Source: [Eubacterium] saphenum (GTDB lineage Bacteria > Bacillota > Clostridia > Oscillospirales > Ruminococcaceae). Taken from it: DNA of 15,362 nucleotides. The stretch lies in NCBI GenBank assembly GCA_004555635.1, contig SFHN01000010.1, forward strand, positions 1 through 15,362. Direction: 5' to 3'. This document shows positions 1 through 7,061 of the stretch, piece after piece (position 1 is the first letter of the stretch; each line of letters starts with the position of its first letter). Both the position numbers and the translations under genes were made by a program. A model generated the notes under the pieces. The model was not told where the DNA came from and ran no database searches. It saw only the letters and a program-made list of their open reading frames with translations.

Positions 1-54
1 GAGTCGCTGAAATCCGTGGAGTAAGCTTCCCGGTTTGTCGGAATAATCATTTAT

Positions 55-98
55 CAGGCTGTCGAATAGCGCGCAGATGTGGGTTCATCGACAGCCTG
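55..98. repeat. 11-bp perfect inverted repeat upstream of the DtxR-like gene
   Basis: CAGGCTGTCGA (55-65) and TCGACAGCCTG (88-98) are exact reverse complements separated by 22 bases. The second arm ends two bases before the -35 box of the next promoter. It could be the terminator hairpin of a gene to the left, although the tail (CCTTGACTTT) is a poor T-run. It could also be an operator or a dispersed repeat. The rest of 1-100 holds no convincing gene. Only a seven-codon open stretch ending at TAA 22-24 could be the tail of an upstream CDS. Confidence 0.55.
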
Positions 99-100
99 CC

Positions 101-129
101 TTGACTTTACTGCAAAAATATGTTAGAAT
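101..129 (+). promoter_or_regulatory. Vegetative (sigma-A) promoter of the DtxR-like gene
   Basis: TTGACT (101-106) and TAGAAT (124-129) are separated by exactly 17 bases. A TG dinucleotide at 121-122 makes an extended -10. The start codon lies about 40 bases further on, preceded by GGAGAGAAAGG (147-157). This is the best sigma-A match in the window. If the gene is autoregulated by metal, the operator would be expected in or just after this promoter; I cannot identify a confident palindromic DtxR box. Confidence 0.7.
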
Positions 130-166
130 GAATTATACACCATTATGGAGAGAAAGGCCGTGTGAT

Positions 167-550
167 ATGAAGGACAGAATTTTTGAGTCTAAGGAAAACT
201 ACCTCGAAACCATTCTTGTGCTTGCAAAGCGAAACGGGAGCGTGCGCTCGGTTGACATTGCGGCGGAGATGGAGTTCTCCAAGCCGAGCGTGAGCGTCGC
301 TATGAAAAACCTGCGCGAGGACGGCTGCATTGAGGTTGACAAAAACGGCTACATCACTCTGACGGAAACGGGTATGGAGATAGCGGAGCGCGTCTACGAG
401 CGTCACGTCCTGTTTACGGGGTGGCTTACGGGAATGGGCGTGCCTGCGGAAATTGCGGCGGAGGACGCCTGCCGTATTGAGCACGTTATCAGCGCGGAAA
501 GCTTTGAGGCGATAAAGAACTTTGTCACAAAGCACGGCGGCGCGTTGTGA
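167..550 (+). CDS. Short DtxR-family metal-dependent transcriptional regulator
   Basis: The 128-residue protein has a winged helix-turn-helix (about residues 1-65, with the recognition region around SKPSVSVAMKNL) followed by the DtxR dimerisation/metal domain. The motif ACRIEHV places Cys102, Glu105 and His106 at the primary metal site, the same residues as in iron-type DtxR; manganese-type MntR has Glu instead of Cys. His80 matches DtxR His79. Residues corresponding to DtxR Glu83 and His98 are Thr and Ala, so the ancillary site appears lost, and DtxR Met10 is Asn11 here. There is no C-terminal SH3-like domain. ATG 167 is chosen because GGAGAGAAAGG lies just upstream; an in-frame ATG at 77 lies upstream of the promoter. 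It probably represses metal-uptake genes when iron or a similar metal is plentiful; no uptake gene is next to it. Confidence 0.85.
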   Translation: MKDRIFESKENYLETILVLAKRNGSVRSVDIAAEMEFSKPSVSVAMKNLREDGCIEVDKNGYITLTETGMEIAERVYERHVLFTGWLTGMGVPAEIAAEDACRIEHVISAESFEAIKNFVTKHGGAL

Positions 551-559
551 AATATTATC

Positions 560-594
560 CGGTCGGAAGAGCAGCCCTTTTCCGACCGTTGTTT
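560..594 (+). terminator. Intrinsic terminator after the DtxR-like gene
   Basis: CGGTCGGAA (560-568) pairs perfectly with TTCCGACCG (580-588). The stem extends inward with a G-T, an A-T and a G-C pair to give 12 bp and a five-base loop. It is followed by TTGTTTC. It starts 10 bases after the stop codon and ends only 12 bases before the ribosome site of the next gene. Confidence 0.75.
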
Positions 595-615
595 CAATAA
601 GGGAGGACAGGGGCT

Positions 616-1464
616 TTGAGGATAGTGAGCCTTATCGACAACACGGCGGTGGACGAAAAGCTTTTTTCGGAGGAAGGAATGTCGCTGTTTGTCGAGCACA
701 ACGGGAAGAACATACTTATCGACGCGGGGCGAACAGGCAAAGCGGTTGAAAATGCGCGTCGAATGCGACTGCCGATTGACAGGCTGGACAGCGTAGTTTT
801 AACACACAACTCGCTGTCGCACGTCGGTGGGATTGACGCGGTTATGCGGCTTAACCCGTCTGTTCGGATTTACCTTCGCGCGGGGGCAAGAAACGAGGTG
901 TTTCGTAAAAAGGGGCTGATAAAGCAGCCCGTAGGCGCGCCGCGATCTTTTTTCAAGCGCTATGAAGAGAACCTCTGCCTGTTTAACAGCTTTTCGGAGG
1001 TGTTCGAGAACTTCTATCTTGCGTCCTGCGAGGATTTTGACGAGAGAATGCAAAACCCCGACCGCAGCTTCCGCATACAGAGCGGGAAAAAGGCGGTGCC
1101 GTTTGACCATTCGGACGAAAGCTTCGCCGTGATTTTCCCGAGGGAAGAAAAAGAGCAGGGCTTAGTGATTATCGGGGGGTGCTTTCACTGCGGCGCGGTG
1201 AATATGCTGGAAACGGTAAAGCGGCGCTGGTACGGCGTTCCGATACTTGCAGTGATAGGCGGCTTCCACTTCAGCGGCGGAAACCCGAAAACGCTCAACT
1301 GCCCCGCAGAGGTGATAACCGCGCAGGCAAAGGAGCTGAAATACTCCGGCGCGGAAAAAATCTACGCCTGCCACTGCACGGGCTTCAAGGGCTTTGACGT
1401 TATGGACGAGGTGCTAGGCGACAGGATACTTTACCTCGGCGGCGGCGAGGCGCTGGAATTTTAA
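616..1464 (+). CDS. Metallo-beta-lactamase-fold protein with degenerate metal motif
   Basis: This 282-residue protein resembles the MBL-fold family often annotated as dihydropterin/beta-RFAP synthase-like (archaeal MJ0296 group); its substrate is unknown. The fold shows as NILIDAG (about 32-38), LTHNSLSHVGG (62-72), GGCFHCGAVN (187-196), GGFH (215-218) and CHCTG (252-256). The usual HxHxDH metal motif is H64-N-S66-L-S68-H69, so the second His and the Asp are Ser, while H64, H69, H191, H218 and H253 remain. It may bind one metal or have changed activity. Translation probably starts at TTG 616, preceded by GGGAGG (601-606). The gene sits directly behind the terminator of the DtxR-like gene with no room for a promoter between, so it depends on read-through or on a promoter inside the upstream gene. 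Confidence 0.75.
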   Translation: MRIVSLIDNTAVDEKLFSEEGMSLFVEHNGKNILIDAGRTGKAVENARRMRLPIDRLDSVVLTHNSLSHVGGIDAVMRLNPSVRIYLRAGARNEVFRKKGLIKQPVGAPRSFFKRYEENLCLFNSFSEVFENFYLASCEDFDERMQNPDRSFRIQSGKKAVPFDHSDESFAVIFPREEKEQGLVIIGGCFHCGAVNMLETVKRRWYGVPILAVIGGFHFSGGNPKTLNCPAEVITAQAKELKYSGAEKIYACHCTGFKGFDVMDEVLGDRILYLGGGEALEF

Positions 1465-1497
1465 GAAAAATGTAAGAAAAAAGTGCGGTTTTCTTAA
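1461..1497 (+). terminator. AT-only hairpin after the MBL-fold gene (weak terminator)
   Basis: TTAAGAAAA (1461-1469) is an exact reverse complement of TTTTCTTAA (1489-1497). A second copy, TAAGAAAA (1473-1480), can compete for the same right arm. The stem contains almost only A-T pairs and overlaps the stop codon, so it is a weak terminator at best. The following 1498-1540 is A-rich. Confidence 0.35.
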
Positions 1498-1541
1498 TAA
1501 ATGAATGTTAAAATAAAAAAAGAAAAAATAATATGAAACTT

Positions 1542-1570
1542 TTGGTATAGATAAATTGTTTATATAGTAT
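1542..1570 (+). promoter_or_regulatory. Candidate promoter of the RCC1-repeat gene
   Basis: TTGGTA (1542-1547) and TAGTAT (1565-1570) have a 17-base spacer in a strongly AT-rich stretch. An inverted repeat, TTCCGA (1582-1587) and TCGGAA (1593-1598), lies in the presumed leader and could be an operator or a small hairpin. An alternative reading is a SigD-like -10 (TCCGATAC, 1583-1590) with a poor -35 (TATA, 1563-1566). Confidence 0.4.
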
Positions 1571-1620
1571 AGAGGAAATGATTCCGATACGTTCGGAAAA
1601 TTATAATGGGAGGGAAATAT

Positions 1621-4587
1621 ATGAGCAAAATCTTAAATCGTGCGGCTGCCGTTCTTATCGGCACGGTGCAGCTCGTGACCACAGCGGCGCTTTCTGCGCC
1701 CGCTTCTGCGGCAGGCGTTGAAATCAGCCCCGATACTATCGCAGTCGGCGAAAACCACAGCCTTGTCATCAGAAGCGATTTGTCGCTCTGGGCGGCGGGC
1801 AGCAACGAGATGGGTCAGCTCGGCGTTGACGACATCGAGGAGAGCAGCGGCATTAAGGTTATGAACAACGTTGTTTTCGTCGAGGCAAACGACGATGTCA
1901 GCTTTGCGATTAACGCGGCGGGCGTGCTTTACGGCTGGGGCGACAACACCGACGGGCAGATTGTCCCCGGAGGCGAATGGTACTACACGAAGCCGGTTAA
2001 GCTTATGGAAAACGTCGCTGCGGTCGCCGCGGGCGACACGCACACGCTTGCGCTTTCCGTAGACGGAACGCTTTACGGCTGGGGCAGCAACAGCAGCGGC
2101 GAGCTTGGCTTTTCGTCAAACGGGGCGGATAACAAAGTCACCGAGATAGCAAAGAACGTTGCGGACATCGCCGCGGGCGACGGCTTTTCGCTGTATGTTA
2201 CCAACAGCGGAGCGCTTTATTCCTGCGGAAGCAACAGCTGCGGTCAGCTTGGCTACGGAAACTACCGCGACCAAGAGAGTCCCGTGCTTATCCTTAAGAG
2301 CGGTGTTTCTGCCGTTGAAGCGGGAAACAGTCACTCGGTTGTTCTCAAAACCGACGGCACGGTATGGACCTGCGGACTTAACGACGACGGACAACTTGGC
2401 GACAAATCAACCGACCAGTCGAACGTTCTTGTATCGGCAAACCTTTCGGGGATAACTGCCGTATTTGCGGGCGGAAACTCCTCGGGCGCATTAAGCGGCG
2501 CGGGCAGCCTTTATACTTGGGGCGACAACTCCTACGGACAGCTTCACAACGGCAAGAACACGAGCCTTTCTTCTCCCGCCTCCGTAACAACGGGTATAGT
2601 TTCCGTTGCTTTTGGCGAGGAGCACTCCCTTATGCTGAGAACAAACGGCACGGTGTCCTCTGTCGGCGCAGGCTCGTTCGGAAAGCTTTTCAATGAGGCT
2701 GCGGCTTCCTCAATAAAGCCCGTAAGAGTTCTTTCAAACGCGGTCAGCTACTCGGCGGGCGAGGACCACGCCGCTGCAGTTGATATGAACGGCAATCTCT
2801 ACACCTGGGGCAGCAACGACTGCGGACAGCTTGGTCTTGGCGACAGAGTTTCGCGCAAAACTCCCACAAAGGTAAGCCTGCCCGAAAAGGCGCTTAACGT
2901 ATGGTGCGGCAGCAAGACCACATTCGTTCAGGGCGTAAGCAAGGTGTATGTATTCGGCTCTAACAAGGACAGCATTCTCGGAATTTACAGCAGGGAGGAG
3001 AACGTTCTTTCTCCGCAGGTAAACCCCGAGCTTGCATATAAAAATTCTCTTTGCATAGCTGCGGGCGATGAGTTCTGCGTTGCGGCGATTGACGGAAAAA
3101 TCTTCGGCTGGGGCAAAAACAGAGCGGGACGTCTGCTCGATATGCCCTCAAGCGTGCCGTATCCCAGACAGATTACCTCCGATATAACCGGCGCGGATAA
3201 GGTTGTTGCAGGCGATAATCACGTGCTTGCGCTGTGTGGCGATACAATTTACGGCTGGGGCGCAAACAGCTCAAATCAGCTCGGCTTTTCCGGCGCTTCT
3301 CTGGTTGAAGAACCTGTCGCAATTGAAGTTCAAAACTCAAAGGGCGAGGTTATCGAAACCGCCTTCAAGGACATTGCCGCTGCGGGCAACCACAGTATGT
3401 TTATTTCGAACAACGGCAAAGCTTGGGTCTGCGGCTCTAACTCCGATGGTCAGCTCGGCACCGATGTTTACAGGATAAAGACGCCGCTTTACACCGCAGC
3501 AAAGGCAAGCTCGGTTATCGCAGGAAAGCGTGCGTGCGGCATTATATTCGACGACGGCATTCTTTCTCTGAGTGGCGACAACACTAACGGCGCTCTCGGT
3601 GACGGCACGGTTAAAAACCGCGAGGACTTCTTAAAAACTACGGGCAAGGACATTGCGTCCTGCTCCATCGGCTTGGGCTTCGGCGGATACATCAACTCGG
3701 ACAGCGTGCTTTACTGCTGGGGCGATAATACCTTCGGTCAGGTAGGAAACGGAGTTGACGGGGGCAAAGGCACTCCCGAAACTGTAATAAGGGATGCGCT
3801 CTGCAAGACGCTTACAAAGGCGGAAAGCCTTACGCTTAGCGCTTCCTCGCTTACGCTTAGTGTCGGCGGTATCGGAAAGCTCACGGCAACCGTAACCCCC
3901 GCTGACGCTTCTGCAAATGTATCGTGGTCAAGCTCCAACGAAGCGGTTGCAAGGGTGTCCTCAGACGGAACGGTAACTCTTATCGCAAACGGCAGCGCTG
4001 TAATCACCGCGAGAACCGCAAACGGGCTTACAGCTTCCTGCACGGTTTCCTCGCAGACAGGCGTTACCGCCGTTACCGCAACTCCCTCTTCCAAGTTCCT
4101 TAATATCGGCGGCAGCTTTACGATAGCGACAAAGGTTCTACCCGAAAACGCTTCCAACAAGACCCTTACGTTCACCTCTACCAGCAAGCGCGTTGCGACT
4201 GTTGACGAAAACGGCAAGGTTACTGCCGTAAGCGCGGGCAAGGCGACTATTGTTGTAAGAAGTAAGAGCAATCCCACCGCAAGCTGCAGGATAACCGTAA
4301 AGGTTCGCCCTAACAAGGCTGCGGTTACCTCCGTAAAATACGTTACGGGCGGAGTATACTTTAAGTGGAACGCGGCAAAGGGCGCGGACGGCTATGATGT
4401 TTTCCGCAATATCGAGGGAAAAACTTCTCCGAAGTCGATAGCCGATGTCGGCAATTCGCTGACGTTTACCGACAAGACTATGCAGAAGGGTACCGTGTAC
4501 ATTTACAGCATAAGAGCCTACAAGATTATTGACGGCAAGAAGGTATACGCTTCGACATACACCCGTTACAGGGCAACGGGCAGATAA
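1621..4587 (+). CDS. Secreted RCC1-repeat double-propeller protein with Big2 and Fn3 domains
   Basis: This 988-residue exported protein has unknown partners. A Sec signal peptide covers about residues 1-31 (MSKILN, a hydrophobic core, then a likely cut after ASA). Residues about 37-730 carry 14 RCC1-type repeats, each with an AAGDxHSLAL-like strand and a YGWGSNxxGQLG-like strand. Fourteen is what two seven-bladed propellers would need. Two Big2 immunoglobulin-like domains follow (about 734-812 and 814-898; each has SxxVATVDxxGxVTA-type wording), then an Fn3-like domain (about 900-988, with FKWNAAKGADGYDVFR). I see no sortase motif, S-layer domain, dockerin or membrane anchor, so it is either released or held non-covalently. 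ATG 1621 follows GGGAGGG (1608-1614); an upstream ATG at 1606 would include the ribosome site. In eukaryotes RCC1 propellers bind proteins and nucleotide-exchange partners. A bacterial adhesion or carbohydrate/protein-binding role is inference. Confidence 0.85.
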   Translation: MSKILNRAAAVLIGTVQLVTTAALSAPASAAGVEISPDTIAVGENHSLVIRSDLSLWAAGSNEMGQLGVDDIEESSGIKVMNNVVFVEANDDVSFAINAAGVLYGWGDNTDGQIVPGGEWYYTKPVKLMENVAAVAAGDTHTLALSVDGTLYGWGSNSSGELGFSSNGADNKVTEIAKNVADIAAGDGFSLYVTNSGALYSCGSNSCGQLGYGNYRDQESPVLILKSGVSAVEAGNSHSVVLKTDGTVWTCGLNDDGQLGDKSTDQSNVLVSANLSGITAVFAGGNSSGALSGAGSLYTWGDNSYGQLHNGKNTSLSSPASVTTGIVSVAFGEEHSLMLRTNGTVSSVGAGSFGKLFNEAAASSIKPVRVLSNAVSYSAGEDHAAAVDMNGNLYTWGSNDCGQLGLGDRVSRKTPTKVSLPEKALNVWCGSKTTFVQGVSKVYVFGSNKDSILGIYSREENVLSPQVNPELAYKNSLCIAAGDEFCVAAIDGKIFGWGKNRAGRLLDMPSSVPYPRQITSDITGADKVVAGDNHVLALCGDTIYGWGANSSNQLGFSGASLVEEPVAIEVQNSKGEVIETAFKDIAAAGNHSMFISNNGKAWVCGSNSDGQLGTDVYRIKTPLYTAAKASSVIAGKRACGIIFDDGILSLSGDNTNGALGDGTVKNREDFLKTTGKDIASCSIGLGFGGYINSDSVLYCWGDNTFGQVGNGVDGGKGTPETVIRDALCKTLTKAESLTLSASSLTLSVGGIGKLTATVTPADASANVSWSSSNEAVARVSSDGTVTLIANGSAVITARTANGLTASCTVSSQTGVTAVTATPSSKFLNIGGSFTIATKVLPENASNKTLTFTSTSKRVATVDENGKVTAVSAGKATIVVRSKSNPTASCRITVKVRPNKAAVTSVKYVTGGVYFKWNAAKGADGYDVFRNIEGKTSPKSIADVGNSLTFTDKTMQKGTVYIYSIRAYKIIDGKKVYASTYTRYRATGR

Positions 4588-4616
4588 CGCTTACTTCCTT
4601 CCCCCCATTATATAGT

Positions 4617-4652
4617 GAAAGACCGAAACGCACCTATGCGCTTCGGTCTTTC
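4617..4652 (+). terminator. Strong hairpin after the RCC1-repeat gene
   Basis: The two 16-base arms, 4617-4632 and 4637-4652, pair with a single A-C mismatch around a four-base loop (CCTA). The outer pairs are GAAAGA/TCTTTC, so T-rich sequence follows on both strands. It probably ends the RCC1 transcript and may work in both directions. Confidence 0.7.
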
Positions 4653-4694
4653 TACTTTGGGGAGTATGCGATAACCGCCGCTTCTTCAAAACAT

Positions 4695-4727
4695 ACCCCC
4701 GGGAAGAAACCTCGTCTTCTCGGGGGT
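4695..4727 (-). terminator. Terminator of the FliK-like/FlhB-like operon
   Basis: Arms 4696-4707 (CCCCCGGGAAGA) and 4715-4726 (TCTTCTCGGGGG) pair with one mismatch, and A4695-T4727 extends the stem. The loop is seven bases. On the minus strand it starts seven bases after the stop codon of the FlhB-like gene and is followed by ATGTTTTG. Confidence 0.7.
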
Positions 4728-4733
4728 TGCTGC

Positions 4734-5042
4734 TTATTTCTTTCGCATATCGTTCGCGGTGTAAACCACCTCTGCGTAAATCGCCGCGACTATCTGATAA
4801 AGCTCCTTCGGAATGGTTTCGCCCGCGTTAAGCATAACCAGCAGCGCCGCAACGCTGTCGTCGCGGTAGATAGGCACGCCGTTTTCGTCCGCAATGTTCA
4901 CTATCCGCTGCGCCAGCTCCCCTAAACCCGAGGCAACTACCACGGGCGCATAGTTCATATCGGGGTTGTATTTCAGCGCCACAGCCGCGTTCTGCCCGTA
5001 AAGGCGCTTGTTGTTCGCGGGCGGCTTTGGTTTGTTTGGCAT
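4734..5042 (-). CDS. Short FlhB C-terminal-domain-like protein (YlqH type)
   Basis: The 102-residue soluble protein matches only the cytoplasmic C-terminal subdomain of FlhB/EscU export-switch proteins. Its AAVALKYNP (19-27), APVVVASGLGELAQRI (32-47) and VPIYRDDSVAALL follow the FlhB pattern YAVALKY, APxVVAKG, DELAQRI and VPI. The membrane part is absent. So is the NPTH self-cleavage site: the aligned residues are YGQN (15-18), and the downstream NPDM is not that motif. Such fragments (B. subtilis YlqH; FhlX in other bacteria) can stand in for the cleaved FlhB C-terminus in flagellar export. AAGGAGGAGCT directly precedes the ATG. It follows the FliK-like gene by 20 bases, and the pair mirrors ylqG-ylqH. 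Confidence 0.8.
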   Translation of the reverse strand: MPNKPKPPANNKRLYGQNAAVALKYNPDMNYAPVVVASGLGELAQRIVNIADENGVPIYRDDSVAALLVMLNAGETIPKELYQIVAAIYAEVVYTANDMRKK

Positions 5043-5062
5043 AGCTCCTCCTTAAAATGCGA

Positions 5063-7012
5063 TTAGATTCGCGTGTTGAGCGTGGTGCGCTTTTCGGTTA
5101 TTTTCGGGAAAATCTCGACAAGGTTGTGCGGCTTTTTAAGCGGCGCGGTTTCAAACGTCCTTGTCGAATATCCGCAGCTGCGGACAATCTTGTTCACGCG
5201 CTCCTTCATCGGCTCAATCTGCTTTTCAAACCTGTTCGGATAAAGCAGCGCAATATTCACCTCGTCGCCAAGCGCGTACATATCAAGCTCAAACCGCCCG
5301 ATACTCTCAACGTCAAACGTTAGGAACAGGTGGTAGTTTCGCTGCGTCGCGGGCGTGTTGTTCGGGTTGTTCTCGTCGTTGTCCACCCAAAGCTCGCCGA
5401 AAGCCTTTGTCCCGCCGACGTCAAGCGGCAGTATGTAGTGCGCCAGCGGCGTGAAAACTCCCGGTGCGTTAAGCAGGCTTTGCAGCAGATTCGCCGCGTT
5501 AAAGCTGTCGAGTGATTTCAGCGCGGGGTTGTTTATGTTCTCCTCGATAAAGTCGGTCAGGCTGTCAAGCGTAGAGCTTACGGGCGGGCGAATGCCGTGC
5601 TGCGGAAGCTCGTTTTTCACCGACATCTTGTCAACGATATCGACAAACACGCCGTAAAGCCGCTCTCTAAGCGGAACATCGGGCATCGCGCGAAGCAGCT
5701 CGTTCAGCTTGTCAATAAGCTCCTGCATCGTGTTTATCTTCGCCAAATCGGCAAGAAGCGCGGCGGAAAGCTCTCCGCTCTCGTCAAAGCCGAACAGCCC
5801 CGTTGTCAGCGCCTCAATCGCGTCCATACCCGACAGTTTTCCGCGCGAATAGGCGTTCAGAATGTGCTCGATGTTATAGCCGCCCGCCTTCAGCGCCTGC
5901 GCAAAACCGCGTTCGCTCATCGCTTCAAAAAGCGCTTTTCGGTAGCCCGTCAGAACATCATCGGCATTATCCACAAATTCATCGCCGTCGGTTGTGTCAC
6001 TCTGCTGAATTTCGTCCGCAGCTTCTGAATTTTTCTGTACAGTATTGCCCGAAAGTGGTTGATTTTGCTGTTCGTTTGTAGTATAATCATATATAGAAGC
6101 ATCTCCCATTTTTGGGGTCTGCGGGTTCTGCATCGGGTTTTTGTCAAATATCGCGGAGTACAGCCGCCCGAACGAGTTTTTCAGCGACTCGCGAAGAGTA
6201 CCCGAGCTTATCTGCGCAAGCAGGAGGTTAAAATATTCCTTGCACATATACGGGCTGTTGTTGTAGCGCGAGAGGTTATGTATGATAAGCGGGATAAGCA
6301 TCTGCGTCTTGTCGTCGTTAAGAAGGCTTCCGCTTACGTCTTTCAGAATGGACAGCGTTTCACCCTTCAGATAGTCGAAATACTGCTCGGAGTCCGCTGC
6401 GCCCCATTCCTGCGACAGGTTAAGCAGCTTTGCGGAAAGCTTTTCGTTCGGAGAATAATATTCCGACAAAAACTTCAGATTTGCGCGCAGCGCGCCGAGT
6501 ATCTCGTTTTTGTTCTGCGCAAAGTTTATGGATTTAAGCAGGTTTCCGATAAGCGCTTTTGTGTCGGGGTCCTGAGTGGTCTGTGCGACCTCGCGGAGCA
6601 CGTCGTAAAACTCGTGGCCGCTGAACATCGTGTTCTGCTGCTCCTGATTCTGTATCTCGGTGACAAGCTGCTCGGGCGTTACATACAGGTTTTTCGCAAG
6701 GTCCTCGAGCTTTCCGTAAAGCTCGGTGTGACCCGTAACAAGCGCCTGATTAAGCACCTCGACATTCAGCAAATCCTTTAGCATTTCCACCGCGAGGGTG
6801 GGGTCCTTCTTGACCTGAACCGCCATTGGGATAAGCTCGCGGTTGCCCATTTCGAGCCTGCTTCTGCCGCCCGCGTCAGTCGCTCCGCCCGCGCCGCCGA
6901 CAGCGGTGAGCTTAACGATATCAAAAGGCTCGGTGCCCGCGTCCTGCTGGCGGGGGCTGTAATTATAGTTTTTCGCTGTGATGGGGTTGTTTATCTGAGG
7001 TATCTGCGCCAC
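5063..7012 (-). CDS. Large FliK-like (YlqG-type) flagellar hook-length-control-related protein
   Basis: This 649-residue soluble protein has no signal peptide. The N-terminal ~80 residues are Gly/Ala/Pro-rich. The middle (about 80-500) is mainly helical with repeated Leu-rich segments. The last ~125 residues (ILPLDVGG, FLTFDVESIGRFELDMYALGDEVNIALLYP, then a charged tail) resemble the FliK C-terminal hook domain pattern of a Gly-rich strand, two beta strands and a helix. FliK senses hook length and talks to the FlhB C-terminus, and the next gene is an FlhB-like fragment, which supports the assignment. Divergence is large, so YlqG-like is safer than FliK. The start is GTG 7012 with GGAGGG six bases upstream. 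A SigD-type promoter precedes it. Confidence 0.55.
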   Translation of the reverse strand: MAQIPQINNPITAKNYNYSPRQQDAGTEPFDIVKLTAVGGAGGATDAGGRSRLEMGNRELIPMAVQVKKDPTLAVEMLKDLLNVEVLNQALVTGHTELYGKLEDLAKNLYVTPEQLVTEIQNQEQQNTMFSGHEFYDVLREVAQTTQDPDTKALIGNLLKSINFAQNKNEILGALRANLKFLSEYYSPNEKLSAKLLNLSQEWGAADSEQYFDYLKGETLSILKDVSGSLLNDDKTQMLIPLIIHNLSRYNNSPYMCKEYFNLLLAQISSGTLRESLKNSFGRLYSAIFDKNPMQNPQTPKMGDASIYDYTTNEQQNQPLSGNTVQKNSEAADEIQQSDTTDGDEFVDNADDVLTGYRKALFEAMSERGFAQALKAGGYNIEHILNAYSRGKLSGMDAIEALTTGLFGFDESGELSAALLADLAKINTMQELIDKLNELLRAMPDVPLRERLYGVFVDIVDKMSVKNELPQHGIRPPVSSTLDSLTDFIEENINNPALKSLDSFNAANLLQSLLNAPGVFTPLAHYILPLDVGGTKAFGELWVDNDENNPNNTPATQRNYHLFLTFDVESIGRFELDMYALGDEVNIALLYPNRFEKQIEPMKERVNKIVRSCGYSTRTFETAPLKKPHNLVEIFPKITEKRTTLNTRI

Positions 7013-7061
7013 GGGTATCCCTCCTCGACGAAAGCTTTCTCTGTTTATATTCTAACATATA

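Noticed and set aside
77..166. Upstream in-frame ATG for the DtxR-like gene
   Set aside because: It lies upstream of the clear TTGACT/TAGAAT promoter and would add 30 residues unlike the family; ATG 167 has the ribosome site and the family-typical N-terminus.
1606..1620. Upstream in-frame ATG for the RCC1 gene
   Set aside because: The GGGAGGG ribosome site would be inside the coding sequence; ATG 1621 is correctly spaced from it and begins a normal signal peptide.
3738..4316. 192-residue minus-strand open frame with hydrophobic Val/Leu/Ala stretches, looking like a membrane protein
   Set aside because: It is the reverse frame of the Big2 domains of the RCC1 protein; the apparent hydrophobicity comes from complemented Thr/Ser/Asn codons.
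4956..4967. NPDM in the FlhB-like protein read as a variant NPTH cleavage site
   Set aside because: Alignment of AVALKY shows NPTH would fall about ten residues earlier, at YGQN; the NPDM follows AVALKY as the DP of full-length FlhB does.
6059..6781. 240-residue plus-strand open frame opposite the FliK-like gene
   Set aside because: It is a shadow rich in Val/Arg/Leu from the opposite frame of a gene with a good start, ribosome site and promoter.
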